This document shows positions 8,545-17,348 of a DNA stretch of 54,281 nt, piece after piece. The notes beneath the pieces were generated by a model that was not told the DNA's origin, ran no database searches, and worked only from the letters and a program-made list of their open reading frames with translations. Both the position numbers and the translations under genes were made by a program. Positions within the stretch are counted from its first letter, which is position 1. Every line of letters begins with the position of its first letter. The stretch comes from JAFLCM01 sp964510955. Lineage in GTDB: Bacteria; Planctomycetota; Phycisphaerae; Phycisphaerales; UBA1924. Location: positions 1 through 54,281 of the forward strand of contig CAZEDW010000028.1 of NCBI GenBank assembly GCA_964510955.1, written 5' to 3'.

Positions 8545-9150
8545 CTACTCCCCTTGGTCGAGCGCCGCCGTAAGGTCGCGAACGATCTCGCGCAGCCGGG
8601 CGGTCAGGCGGTTCTTGATCACGTACACCGAGTCGACGCTGATCCCGCACTCAGCCGCGACCGCCTGGGCCGGCACCCCCCGCACCACGAACAGCTCAAA
8701 GGCCCGCATGGTGTGGGCCTCCAGGCGCTGCGAGTCCCGCAGAATCGCCATGGCCTCAGCGAGGATCGCCGACTCGCGCTCCCTCGCCCACACGCGGGTC
8801 AGGTGCTCGTCATTGGAAAGCTCGGCCGGGACCTCCAGGAGGGCCGAATCGCCCGAGGCCCGTCGAGCCCCACGCTGGCGGTGCATGTCACACGCGAGAT
8901 GGCGCGCGATACCGATGAGCCACGAGCTCAGCCGCCCGCGTCCGCGGTCGTACTTCCCGGCCCGGTACGCCGCCGCGAACTCGAAAAGGGCCTGCTGCGC
9001 CAGCTCCGCCGCCTCGTCGGGAGTCAGCCCCAGCGCCCGACCGAACCCCGTGAGGATCGGACGGTAGCGCTGGTCAAAGCCGCTCCACGCCTGGGCGTTC
9101 CCTGGGTCCCGGAGTTGCTCGACGAGCTGCGTGGTCGTCCGGGTCTGCAT
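8545..9150 (-). CDS. ECF-type RNA polymerase sigma factor
   Basis: A 201-residue group IV sigma factor. Region 2 is visible as RYRPILTGFGRALGLTPDEA, with a GRGRLSSWLIGIARHLACD core that melts the -10 element. Region 4 is the helix-turn-helix near AVAAECGISVDSVYVIKNRL, which contacts the -35 element. The gene is first in a two-gene unit and ends one base before the GTG of the ZAS-kinase-WD40 gene, so that kinase is the likely regulator in place of a stand-alone anti-sigma factor. The start ATG 9150 is followed by a canonical N-terminus (MQTRTTTQLVEQLRDPGNAQ). Target promoters cannot be read from the window. Confidence 0.92.
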   Translation of the reverse strand: MQTRTTTQLVEQLRDPGNAQAWSGFDQRYRPILTGFGRALGLTPDEAAELAQQALFEFAAAYRAGKYDRGRGRLSSWLIGIARHLACDMHRQRGARRASGDSALLEVPAELSNDEHLTRVWARERESAILAEAMAILRDSQRLEAHTMRAFELFVVRGVPAQAVAAECGISVDSVYVIKNRLTARLREIVRDLTAALDQGE

Positions 9151-9328
9151 CTGGCTGCCGTTGCGGCCTCCTGATCACCATCACGGGCCTCCCGGTTGAG
9201 TCAAGCTGAAGATAGCAGACGCCGAGCGCCATTCACGCAGGAAATGCCGAAACGAACCGAGCGCGGCCAAGTCCCCCTGGACACCGACCCTCCCGTCGGG
9301 CCGCACCCCAGCCGACTACCCTCTCGCC

Positions 9329-9973
9329 GTGGTCCTGCTCATCGACAACTACGACAGCTTCACCTGGAATCTCGTCCAGCGCATCGGCGAGCTCGATCCC
9401 GCCATCGAGCTCTCTGTCGTCCGCAACGACCGGATCACCCCGGACCAGGCCTGGGAGATGCGTCCCAGCCATGTCGTTGTTTCGCCCGGGCCCTGCTCGC
9501 CCGCGGAGGCCGGCGTCTCCAACGCCATCATCGAGCGTTTCGCCGGCAAGGTGCCCGTGCTGGGGGTCTGCCTGGGGCATCAGTGCATCGGTCACGTCCA
9601 CGGCATGACCGTTGCCCGCAACCCCAAGGTCATGCACGGCAAGACCAGCCCTGTCTTTCACGACGGCCAGGGCGTGTTCCGTGGCCTCCCCAACCCGTTC
9701 CAGGCGACGCGATACCACTCCCTGGTCGTCCTGAAGGAGACGGTTCCCGCTCCCGACGGCCCGTTGGGGGGCTGGCGGGTATCCGCCTGGACCACCGATA
9801 CCCTGGAAGATGGCACCCGGCATGAGGTGGTCATGGGCCTCCGACGTGTCCCGCCCGCCAACGGGACAGGTAAACCCGACGCCCCAATGGAAGGGGTCCA
9901 GTTCCATCCCGAGAGCTTTCTGACCGTCGACGGCCCGCGGCTTTTGGCCAACTTTCTGGGGATCGCGGGGTAG
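9329..9973 (+). CDS. trpG/pabA: Anthranilate/aminodeoxychorismate synthase glutamine amidotransferase subunit
   Basis: A 214-residue class I glutamine amidotransferase. It hydrolyses glutamine and channels ammonia to the TrpE or PabB partner in tryptophan or folate synthesis. The family opening LLIDNYDSFTWNLVQ is present. The nucleophile Cys81 sits in VLGVCLGHQ, and the His193-Glu195 pair in QFHPES. Length fits the family (190-215). The start is GTG 9329, where family similarity begins. No trpE or pabB neighbour is present, so a choice between trpG and pabA (or a shared subunit) is not possible here. It is divergent from the sigma/kinase unit. Confidence 0.93.
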   Translation: MVLLIDNYDSFTWNLVQRIGELDPAIELSVVRNDRITPDQAWEMRPSHVVVSPGPCSPAEAGVSNAIIERFAGKVPVLGVCLGHQCIGHVHGMTVARNPKVMHGKTSPVFHDGQGVFRGLPNPFQATRYHSLVVLKETVPAPDGPLGGWRVSAWTTDTLEDGTRHEVVMGLRRVPPANGTGKPDAPMEGVQFHPESFLTVDGPRLLANFLGIAG

Positions 9974-10378
9974 TCCGAGGTTGGCGCAAGAGAACGGCCC
10001 AATTCCGTGAACCGCCAGGGCGAACACGCATCCAAGCCCCGGGCAGCGCACCCGCACGGTTACCCGACCGCACGCGCGATGTATTCCCGGTATTGGCTAG
10101 GAGTTACGGCGTTTTTCCCGGCATCCGTCGGTCCTGCGACGGCGTATGGATTCACAGCTCCCCGTGCTATCGGTCTCGGGTCAGTGCCGGGCTGATCGCC
10201 TCCAAACCGCGAGAACCCGAGAGCCCGCGGATGGTCTTGTGGGAGCCAGATGGCGAGATCGAGAAGAACGAGGACAAATCCCTTCCCGGTGCCCGGCTTG
10301 GCCCTGTAAGGCTTCGGGTACACTCACGATCGAGGGCACCGGCCCTTTGAGTTTCGACCCCAAGGAAAGGCATCGATC
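9974..10378. other. 405-bp intergenic region, no gene recognised
   Basis: Between trpG/pabA and the S8-type protease. Reading frames here lack ribosome sites and recognisable motifs. A short hairpin CCGTCGGTCCTGCGACGG occurs near 10125. The 3' end carries the probable promoter and the AAGGAAAGG ribosome site of the protease. Base composition is more balanced than in neighbouring genes. Confidence 0.5.
10297..10324 (+). promoter_or_regulatory. Possible sigma-70-type promoter of the exported S8 protease
   Basis: CTTGGC (10297-10302) and TACACT (10319-10324) are separated by 16 bases, about 55 bases before the ATG. The -35 match is weak, so this is only a candidate. Confidence 0.3.
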
Positions 10379-13300
10379 ATGAAGCATGTTCGAGCCGCCC
10401 TCGTGGCGGTGGTGAGCGTCTGGTTCGCGCTGGCGCCCTCGGCGTCGGGCCAGTATGTCTTTGCACCCGAGGCCACCCCGCAGGAGATCGCGCGCCTCAA
10501 CGCGGCCTATGAGGCCGCCTACGGGCCCATCAACCCCGGCCAGCGGTTCGCGATCACCAACCGGTGGCCCGGCACCGATGGGCTACCCATCGTTCTGGGC
10601 TTCAGCTTTGCTCCCGATGGGCTGTCGATCCCGGCGCCCCCTGGGGTTGGTGGCAGCGCCGAAGACAGCTCGTTGTTCACGGTCTTGGATCAGCAGTTTC
10701 TTAACCGCGGCGGACGCACCGCCTGGCAGCGGGCCGTGATGGAACTCCGCACCAAGAACACCAACCCGTCGCTGGTGTTCTCCTCGAACCCCGGCATTTC
10801 CACCTGTGCGCTCGACCGCTGGCAGAACGCCGCGGCCATCTCGTTCAACTTCCTTCGCCGCAACGGGGCCCAGACCGGCGATGACCCGGTTGTCAACAAC
10901 TTCGACGACGGCGCCGCCTGGGGAGCCTCAGGGCCCTTGAACCCGCCCGGCGCGCCGTTCGCCGGCCTGAACATCACGCTCAGCGCACCCCTCACCAGCG
11001 CCCGGTTCCAGCTCGACGCCCCCGCCGGCGGCGGGCGACCCACCAACCTCTCGCTCACCCTCAACACCGGCGTGCAGCGCAACTTCAGCCTCACCGCCGA
11101 CGCCACCAAAACCATCGGGCTGCTCGCCGCGGCCATCACTGCGTTCAACCCCGCCCTCTCCGTCACCGTGGCGGGCGGCGCCTCGGCGTCGGCACGCAGC
11201 GTTGACCTTGTGCCGGGTCAGGACATCACGACCACCACAGGCGCACCCAACGGCACGCTCAACCTGGCCGCCAACCTGCTCATTGAGCGCGGCGACATCC
11301 GCGTCGCCATGCGCTCGCTCCCCGCCACCGTGCTCGCTTTTGTCACGCCCCCGGGCCCCAACGGCGGCGACATCATACTCAACTCCACCCGTTCCTTCAC
11401 CGGCGGCTCGGAGTTCCGCCTGCTCAAGAACATCATGGCGAGGGCCGTCGGCCAGGCGCTTGGCCTGGACCTGGTCTGCCCCAGCGACGGCACCAAGCTC
11501 ATGGAGCAGGTGCTCAATCTCGGCTTTGAGGGCCCGCAGGTTGACGACGTCCGCGGGGCCCAGCGGCTCTATGGCGACAAGGTCGATCTCGGCAGCGGGG
11601 CCTTCCTCGCCGAACCCAACGACACCGCCGTCAACGCCTGGAACTTCGGCACCGCCCCAGCCACCACCCCCGGGCAGGTCAACCTCGACCTCTCGCTCGA
11701 CCGCGCGGGCGACGTCGATCTCATCAAGTTCGTTATCACCGGAACGGTGGTGAGCTACGACATCGGAGTGCAGATCACCCCGGTGGGCGGCACCTACAAC
11801 GTCGGCCCCGTCGATACCGCCTGCACCGGGACCCCGCTGAACGCCTCCGCGATCTTCGATCTGCAGGGCGGCATCTTCAACTCCACTGGCGGGGCTGTCG
11901 CCGACGGGACCGCCACCGGCGGCGCCGCTTTCGCCACCTACGTCAACGCCAAGCCCGCCGGCCAAACCGAGTCGGTGCACGCGCTGGTCCGCTCCGGCGG
12001 CACCTACTTTGTCGGGGTCAGCGCCGCCAACGGCACCGCCGCCCAGTCGCAGTTGTACAACATCCAGATCACCGTCGTGAACCGCGAGTTCGTCGCCGGC
12101 GTCCCCACCGGGCCCATTACCGCGCCGTTCGCGTACGTGCGCCTACCCGACGGCTCAGACCTCACCGACCACTCCGGCCCGACCGGGCACGGCGCGCTGA
12201 CCTACGCCGCCACCTTCGGCCAAACCCCGCGTACGTACAACACCGATTTCCTCGGATCGCGCGCCCGTTTTGCGAATGTCGAGGGATCCTTCCCGGACGA
12301 CCGGCATGTCGCGTTCGGGGGCCGGACCATCCAGCTCTTCCGCTGGGCCGGCGTCAACCCCGCCAGCGACACCAAGGACTCGCACCCCACCGAGTGCACC
12401 GGCGCCGCCACCGGCACCACGGTCCCGCTGGGAACCTCCTTCTTCCGAGGCGTCGCGCCCGAGGCGCCGCTGTTCGCCGGCAACATCTCGATGGGCTACA
12501 CCGCGTTCGGCAGCTACATCCTCTCGCCCGAAGCGCTGTACTTCTCGCTCTTCGGGCTGGCCGATCCGCTCCTGGTCGCGCAGGCCGGGCTCGATATGCC
12601 CGTCACCGTCATCAGCAGCAGTTGGGGCGGTCTCGGAGACTTCCGCGGCGACGGCTTCATCGCTCAGACCTACGACGCCGTCACCGATATGACCGGCGTC
12701 ACCTGCGTCGTCGCCGCCGGCAACGACGGGGAGTTCGACAACACATCCACCTGCAACCGCGACGGCGGCAACATCCCCGGCGGGTTGTTCGTCGGCAGCC
12801 GCACCGTCAGCTCGCCCGGCACGGCATTCAACGTCCTCACGGTCGGCGCGGTCGGGCGCGGCTACGGCGGCTTCCCGCCCGGCGGGGGCATCACCCAACC
12901 GCCCGGCGGCGGTGGGCGTCCAGCGGGCTCGGACGGCGCCGCCGGTGCAGGTTCCGGCGGCACGCGCGGCGTGGCCGAGGACCCCAATGCTCCGCCCGCG
13001 GCCGAGGCCATCCCCGGCACCCCGCTCAGCACCGTGGTCAACTTCTCCTCGAAGGGGCCCGTCGACTCGTTCAACTTCAACACCAACAACCTCGGCGTCC
13101 AGAACAACGTCCGTCCCGGCGTGCACATCCTCGCCACCGGCTCGGGCTTGGTGAAGCGAGCGCCCGATCCCGCCACGCTCGAAAACGCGCCCGATCCGTG
13201 CCTGGCGTACTTCCCCGGCCACGAGGGCACCGCCGGCATCGCCCTCCCGGTTCCCAACGTGGCCAGCGACGCCGTCTTTGAGCCCGGCCAGGGCACCAGC

Positions 13301-14776
13301 TTCGCGACGCCGATGGTCGCCGGCGCCGTCGCCCTGCTGCAGGACTACGGCCTCTCCCAGTTGCCCCCCGTCGCCACTGACAGCCGTGTCATGCGCTCGA
13401 TCCTCATGACCAGCGCCGTCAAGCTCGCGGGCTGGAGCAACAACGGCAACCCTGCCAAGCCGCAGGACAACCGCGACGGTCGTGCTTACACGCAGCTCGG
13501 CACGATCATCGCCAATGAAACAGGCCCCGCCGGTCGTCTGCCCCTCGACGCGGCCCAGGGCGCCGGTGTTCTGGCGATTCCCTACGCCTTCTCCATCTAC
13601 GCCCTCGGTGACCTGACGGACTCGCCGCTCACCGACCCCACCAAGCCCACCCAGACCCAAGCGGATGAGCTCCCGCCTCCCCAGGGCGGCAACCGCTCCT
13701 CGCAGGGCGCCGACCGCAACCCCAACTGGACCGCCCAGGAGCTCGACCAGCTCCGTCAGTTGCTCCCGCACGACGAGCCGATGTCCCCGGTCGAGTTCCT
13801 CCGCGTCATGACCGACGTGCGCGGCATCGACCGTGACATCGTGTTCCGCCCCATGCGACCGGACTTCAACGATCCCAATCTCACCCCCGGTCAGGGCAAG
13901 AACGGCGCTGGAGATTTCGATCCTCGCACCCCGTTCCTCGGTGGCGGCACCGTCCCGCCCCGCTTCGGCACCAACGCCCCCACCCCCGTCAAGCCGATCG
14001 TCCTGCCCGTCCAGGTGATCGAGGGCGGGCAGATGGGCTGGGACTACGCCAACCTGGGCATCAAGTCGCTCCGGCTGCGGTCCGGCACCGTCATCGGCGG
14101 GTTCATGGACTACCACATCACCATCCCGCAGGTGGCCATCACGCCGCCGGATCAGGTCATCCTCGACCCCAACGGCATCGTCGTCAGCGGGGGCATTCCC
14201 ACCTCCAACTTCCTGACCGCCACGCTGACCTGGAACCGCTCCGTCGCGGTGCAGCGGCCGAACTTCGCGCTGCTCGACAACCCCGGCGTCGGCTCGCTCA
14301 GCGCCCTGGCGCTCGAAGACCTCGACCTCGAGCTCTACGACGGCGGCACCGGCTTCATCCAGGACGGGCAGGAGCCCCTCGCCTCCTCCCGCAGCACGCT
14401 CTCCAACATCGAGCACATCCACTACGAGCTCGGCTACCCCGGCTCGTACATCCTCCGAGTCGCCTACAAGAAGCAGGACTACAACGTCTTCGGGAACATC
14501 GCCCGCGGCGGCGTGAAGTTCTGCGTCTCGTGGGCCTGGCGCCACGAGCTCGACCGCAAGATGCGTGAGTTCCAGTTGCCGCTCCCCGCCGCACGCGGGC
14601 TCGCCGCGGGCCTGCCCCTGCTGGTCGAGGTGCTCCGCAGCTACGGCGCGCACCTGGGAGACCCCAACTACAGCCGACTCGCCGACGTCGTGACCGACAA
14701 CGTCGTCGACACCAAGGACCTGCTGTGGGTGATCGCCCGCATGCCCGCCCCGAATCAGAACGACGCGAACCAATAA
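10379..14776 (+). CDS. Giant exported subtilisin-like (S8) serine protease
   Basis: A 1465-residue protein from ATG 10379, after AAGGAAAGG. Signal peptide 1-24 ends PSASG/Q. Residues about 20-580 are a large N-terminal region with an all-beta part (LDLSLDRAGDVDLIKFVITG) like bacterial prepeptidase domains. The S8 core follows: His669 in DSHPTECTGAATG, oxyanion Asn782 in VAAGNDG, and nucleophile Ser974 in GTSFATPMVAG. The position expected for the catalytic Asp, 34 residues before His669, is Glu635 (FANVEGSFPDD). The C-terminus contains TDNVVDTKDLLWVI, a degenerate half of a dockerin-like repeat common in planctomycete exported proteins. It is probably secreted or surface-located. Whether it is active with Glu is unknown. 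Confidence 0.85.
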   Translation: MKHVRAALVAVVSVWFALAPSASGQYVFAPEATPQEIARLNAAYEAAYGPINPGQRFAITNRWPGTDGLPIVLGFSFAPDGLSIPAPPGVGGSAEDSSLFTVLDQQFLNRGGRTAWQRAVMELRTKNTNPSLVFSSNPGISTCALDRWQNAAAISFNFLRRNGAQTGDDPVVNNFDDGAAWGASGPLNPPGAPFAGLNITLSAPLTSARFQLDAPAGGGRPTNLSLTLNTGVQRNFSLTADATKTIGLLAAAITAFNPALSVTVAGGASASARSVDLVPGQDITTTTGAPNGTLNLAANLLIERGDIRVAMRSLPATVLAFVTPPGPNGGDIILNSTRSFTGGSEFRLLKNIMARAVGQALGLDLVCPSDGTKLMEQVLNLGFEGPQVDDVRGAQRLYGDKVDLGSGAFLAEPNDTAVNAWNFGTAPATTPGQVNLDLSLDRAGDVDLIKFVITGTVVSYDIGVQITPVGGTYNVGPVDTACTGTPLNASAIFDLQGGIFNSTGGAVADGTATGGAAFATYVNAKPAGQTESVHALVRSGGTYFVGVSAANGTAAQSQLYNIQITVVNREFVAGVPTGPITAPFAYVRLPDGSDLTDHSGPTGHGALTYAATFGQTPRTYNTDFLGSRARFANVEGSFPDDRHVAFGGRTIQLFRWAGVNPASDTKDSHPTECTGAATGTTVPLGTSFFRGVAPEAPLFAGNISMGYTAFGSYILSPEALYFSLFGLADPLLVAQAGLDMPVTVISSSWGGLGDFRGDGFIAQTYDAVTDMTGVTCVVAAGNDGEFDNTSTCNRDGGNIPGGLFVGSRTVSSPGTAFNVLTVGAVGRGYGGFPPGGGITQPPGGGGRPAGSDGAAGAGSGGTRGVAEDPNAPPAAEAIPGTPLSTVVNFSSKGPVDSFNFNTNNLGVQNNVRPGVHILATGSGLVKRAPDPATLENAPDPCLAYFPGHEGTAGIALPVPNVASDAVFEPGQGTSFATPMVAGAVALLQDYGLSQLPPVATDSRVMRSILMTSAVKLAGWSNNGNPAKPQDNRDGRAYTQLGTIIANETGPAGRLPLDAAQGAGVLAIPYAFSIYALGDLTDSPLTDPTKPTQTQADELPPPQGGNRSSQGADRNPNWTAQELDQLRQLLPHDEPMSPVEFLRVMTDVRGIDRDIVFRPMRPDFNDPNLTPGQGKNGAGDFDPRTPFLGGGTVPPRFGTNAPTPVKPIVLPVQVIEGGQMGWDYANLGIKSLRLRSGTVIGGFMDYHITIPQVAITPPDQVILDPNGIVVSGGIPTSNFLTATLTWNRSVAVQRPNFALLDNPGVGSLSALALEDLDLELYDGGTGFIQDGQEPLASSRSTLSNIEHIHYELGYPGSYILRVAYKKQDYNVFGNIARGGVKFCVSWAWRHELDRKMREFQLPLPAARGLAAGLPLLVEVLRSYGAHLGDPNYSRLADVVTDNVVDTKDLLWVIARMPAPNQNDANQ

Positions 14777-14803
14777 GTTCCGCGTCACGACCTCATGTCA
14801 TCA

Positions 14804-14835
14804 AACGCCCCGGCGCCCGCGCGACGGGGCGTTTT
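14804..14835. terminator. Bidirectional terminator between the S8 protease and kdsB
   Basis: Stem AACGCCCCG (14804-14812) pairs with CGGGGCGTT (14825-14833) and is followed by a T run to 14835. On the minus strand the stem is followed by TTTGATG. It separates two convergent genes. Confidence 0.8.
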
Positions 14836-14838
14836 CAA

Positions 14839-15627
14839 TTAGCCGTTTCGCGCCCGCCACCGCTGCACGAACTTCGCATACTGCTCGGGCGTGTCGATCC
14901 CCTCGTGGCTCGATGCCCGCACCGCCACCGCAATGCGGAAGCCGTGCTCCAGCACACGCAGTTGCTCGAGCTTCTCGGTGATCTCAAGCGCGGTCGGCGC
15001 CAGCCCGGCGTACCGCCGGACAAAGCCCGCCGAGTACGCGTACAGCCCCACGTGGCGCAGCGCCCCGGCGGGCGCTCCGGTTGCCCCCCCGGCCCCCCCG
15101 GCCCCCCCGGCCCCCGCGTCGCGGTCCAACGGGATCGGCGCCCGAGAGAAGTACAACGCCGTCCCGTCGCGACGCACGACGACCTTCACCACGTTGGGGT
15201 CCATGAACGCGCCGCGGTCCGTGAGCGCCGACGCCACCGTCGCGGCGTCAGCGCCAGACGATGCCAGCGTTTCAACCGCCGCGTCGATCAGCGCCGGGTC
15301 CAGTTCCGGCTCGTCGCCCTGCACGTTCACCACCGGCGCTTCATCCCCCAGCCCCAGGATCAGCGACGCCTCGGCGAGCCGCGCCGTCCCGTTGGGGTGC
15401 TCGGCGCTGGTCATCACGCACTCACCCCCGAACCCCCGGCACGCGTCCATCACACGCTGGCTGTCGGTGGCGATGACCACCCGTCCCGCGCACCGCGCCG
15501 CGCGGGCCTGCTCCCAGACGTGCCGGATCAGCGGCCAGCCCGTCGCGCTCGCCAGCACCTTCTCAGGGAACCGCGTCGAGCCGAGCCGCGCAGGGATGAT
15601 CACCGTGGCCGAGCCGGCGTTGCTCAT
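14839..15627 (-). CDS. kdsB: 3-deoxy-manno-octulosonate cytidylyltransferase (CMP-KDO synthetase)
   Basis: A 262-residue enzyme that activates KDO with CTP for lipopolysaccharide inner core synthesis, which implies a Gram-negative envelope. Diagnostic motifs are IIPARLGSTRFPEK (residues 10-23), VVNVQGDEPEL (99-109), VALYF-type TALYFSRAPIP (156-166), RHVGLYAYSAGFVRRY (191-206) and LEITEKLEQLRVLEHG. Length is slightly above the usual 245-255 because residues about 171-183 are a Gly/Gly/Ala repeat encoded by a 9-bp minisatellite. The insert falls in the variable loop before RHVGLYAY, so activity is probably retained. It converges with the S8 protease gene and shares its terminator. Confidence 0.95.
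   Translation of the reverse strand: MSNAGSATVIIPARLGSTRFPEKVLASATGWPLIRHVWEQARAARCAGRVVIATDSQRVMDACRGFGGECVMTSAEHPNGTARLAEASLILGLGDEAPVVNVQGDEPELDPALIDAAVETLASSGADAATVASALTDRGAFMDPNVVKVVVRRDGTALYFSRAPIPLDRDAGAGGAGGAGGATGAPAGALRHVGLYAYSAGFVRRYAGLAPTALEITEKLEQLRVLEHGFRIAVAVRASSHEGIDTPEQYAKFVQRWRARNG
15083..15115. repeat. 9-bp C7 minisatellite inside kdsB
   Basis: Three runs of seven C and one of five, separated by GG (unit GGCCCCCCC). In frame it encodes Gly-Gly-Ala on the minus strand. Unit gain or loss keeps frame, but slippage within a C7 run would shift it. Confidence 0.9.
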
Positions 15628-15651
15628 GAGCCCGATGCTACCGGGGATCGC

Positions 15652-17199
15652 TCAGGCGTTCATGTCGCTCCAGCGCCTCGCCATCCGCCCGAACACATAG
15701 AGCGCCACGGCGCACACCAGCCCGACCGCCGCGAACGGCACCCACACCGGGTACTGCGGCGAATACGTGTCCCACAGCAGCCGCGTCGCGCCGTCGGGCG
15801 TGGTCTGCAGGTGCGACACAAGGGTTGCGAAGGCCTCGGGCCTCGCCACCCCGACCGCGCGCTCCAGGGCGGTGGCGCTCTCCTGCAGCGCCGCGCCATC
15901 CCGTCTGAACCCCATCGATTCGAGGTGGCGCAGCGCCAGCACGGCCTTCTCGCCGTAGCTCCCGTACACCCAGCCCGCCAGCTTTGAGCCCGCGAACACA
16001 CCGATCCCCACGGGGATGTTCACATACCCCAGGTAAAGCCCCTTCTTCCCCGCCGGCGCGATCAGCGCCAGGTACTCGCTCTTCTTGGGCCCGGTTGTCA
16101 TCTCGCCCAGCGAGAAGCACACGATCCCCGCGAACAGCATCCACGGGTTCATCGTCAGGCCCGCCACGAGAACCCCCGCGGCCGCCGCGATCATGCCCCA
16201 GAGCATCGCCGTCAGGGTCCGAATCCGGCGCGTGAGCCACCCCATCCCGACCACGCCCAGGATGATGCAAGCTGAGTTGAGCGAGAGAATGACGTTCTGG
16301 GGGATCATCCGTCCTGCCTCGGACTGGACCGTGACGGCGTTGTATACCGGGCCGGGCAGGAACGAGATCGCCTCGGCCACCGGCCGGCTGTCGATCCAGT
16401 CGGTGATGAAGTTGGGCTGCAGATCCCAGAGCTGGTACATCATCATCCAGAACCCGCTCATGATCGCCAGCCACGCGAGCAACCGCGGCTCGAAGACGTT
16501 GACGATCGTCCTCCAGAACACCTGCAGGGGCCCGTCGGTCTTCGGCGCCCCGCTGGGCACGTCCTTGAACGTGAAAAGCATCAGGAAGTTCAACGAGCTG
16601 AACCCCGCGGCGCACAGGAACAGGTTCCGCCACGCCTCGGGCGTCTGCTCCGAGAGTTTCGAGGGCAGGAAAATCGCCGGAAGGAAGTGGCCAACGAACG
16701 CCCCGATGTTCACCACCCAGTAGAAGATCGACCAGCCGATCGAGGACTTCTCCTTGGGCAATGTGTGGGCGATTGAGCCTTGGATGCCCGGCTTGAAGAA
16801 CGCCGTGCCCGTGGCGAGCACCACGATCCCCGTGAAGAACGCCGCGTAGTTGGAGACCCCCGGCACGTCGCGGGCCAGCGCCACGATGAGCAGGCCGCCC
16901 GTCATCATCGAGAAGCTGAAAAGGAGCGTGCGCTTGTACCCGTATCGGTCCGCGAACCCGCCCGTGACCATCGGCAGCAGCGACTGCACCGCGGCCCACA
17001 CCGCATAGATGGTCCCCTTGTGCGAGGCGGTCAGGTGCAGCCCGCCTGGGTTGTCCGCCTGCATGATGTAGATCGGCGCCATCACCCGCAGCGTGTAAAA
17101 CGCCAGTCGCTCGAACATCTCGATCGTGTTGAGGCACCAGAACGCGGAGGGCAGTCGGGCCGCCGGCCCCGCGGGCCCTGCGGGAATAGCTTGGGTCAT
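15652..17199 (-). CDS. POT/PTR-family (MFS) proton-coupled peptide transporter
   Basis: A 515-residue polytopic membrane protein with about 12 hydrophobic segments. The opening SAFWCLNTIEMFERLAFYTL corresponds to the POT motif around TM1 (ExxERFxYY-like). The loop GGFADRYGYKRTLLFSF is the MFS loop 2/3 signature. FFKPGIQGSIAHT and IFYWVVNIGAFVG match the two classical PTR2 signatures. The family imports di- and tripeptides, or sometimes nitrate and other substrates, with protons. The cytosolic segment near residues 405-465 (LRHLESMGFRRDGAALQESA) is an unusual insert before the last two helices. Start ATG 17199. It is adjacent to kdsB on the same strand, with a 24-base gap. Substrate is not assignable. 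Confidence 0.85.
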   Translation of the reverse strand: MTQAIPAGPAGPAARLPSAFWCLNTIEMFERLAFYTLRVMAPIYIMQADNPGGLHLTASHKGTIYAVWAAVQSLLPMVTGGFADRYGYKRTLLFSFSMMTGGLLIVALARDVPGVSNYAAFFTGIVVLATGTAFFKPGIQGSIAHTLPKEKSSIGWSIFYWVVNIGAFVGHFLPAIFLPSKLSEQTPEAWRNLFLCAAGFSSLNFLMLFTFKDVPSGAPKTDGPLQVFWRTIVNVFEPRLLAWLAIMSGFWMMMYQLWDLQPNFITDWIDSRPVAEAISFLPGPVYNAVTVQSEAGRMIPQNVILSLNSACIILGVVGMGWLTRRIRTLTAMLWGMIAAAAGVLVAGLTMNPWMLFAGIVCFSLGEMTTGPKKSEYLALIAPAGKKGLYLGYVNIPVGIGVFAGSKLAGWVYGSYGEKAVLALRHLESMGFRRDGAALQESATALERAVGVARPEAFATLVSHLQTTPDGATRLLWDTYSPQYPVWVPFAAVGLVCAVALYVFGRMARRWSDMNA

Positions 17200-17348
17200 C
17201 CCGGCATCATGGCAGCCCCGGCCCTCCCTGCCAACCCAGCGCGCACGGGGCGAGCGTGAATCCGGAGCCGGCCCGCACCCTCCGCTTTCGCCGACGGTAG
17301 CCTACCCCGCCCACCGCCCAGCCCGCGGGCGGCGCAAGGAGCCACGGC

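Noticed and set aside
10060..10323. An 87-codon frame on the minus strand in the intergenic region before the S8 protease
   Set aside because: No ribosome site, motif or compositional support; probably chance.
12155..14788. An 877-codon open frame on the minus strand opposite the S8 protease
   Set aside because: High GC at third positions leaves antisense frames open. The translation is low-complexity Asp/Gly/Val without motifs, while the plus strand has signal peptide and protease motifs.
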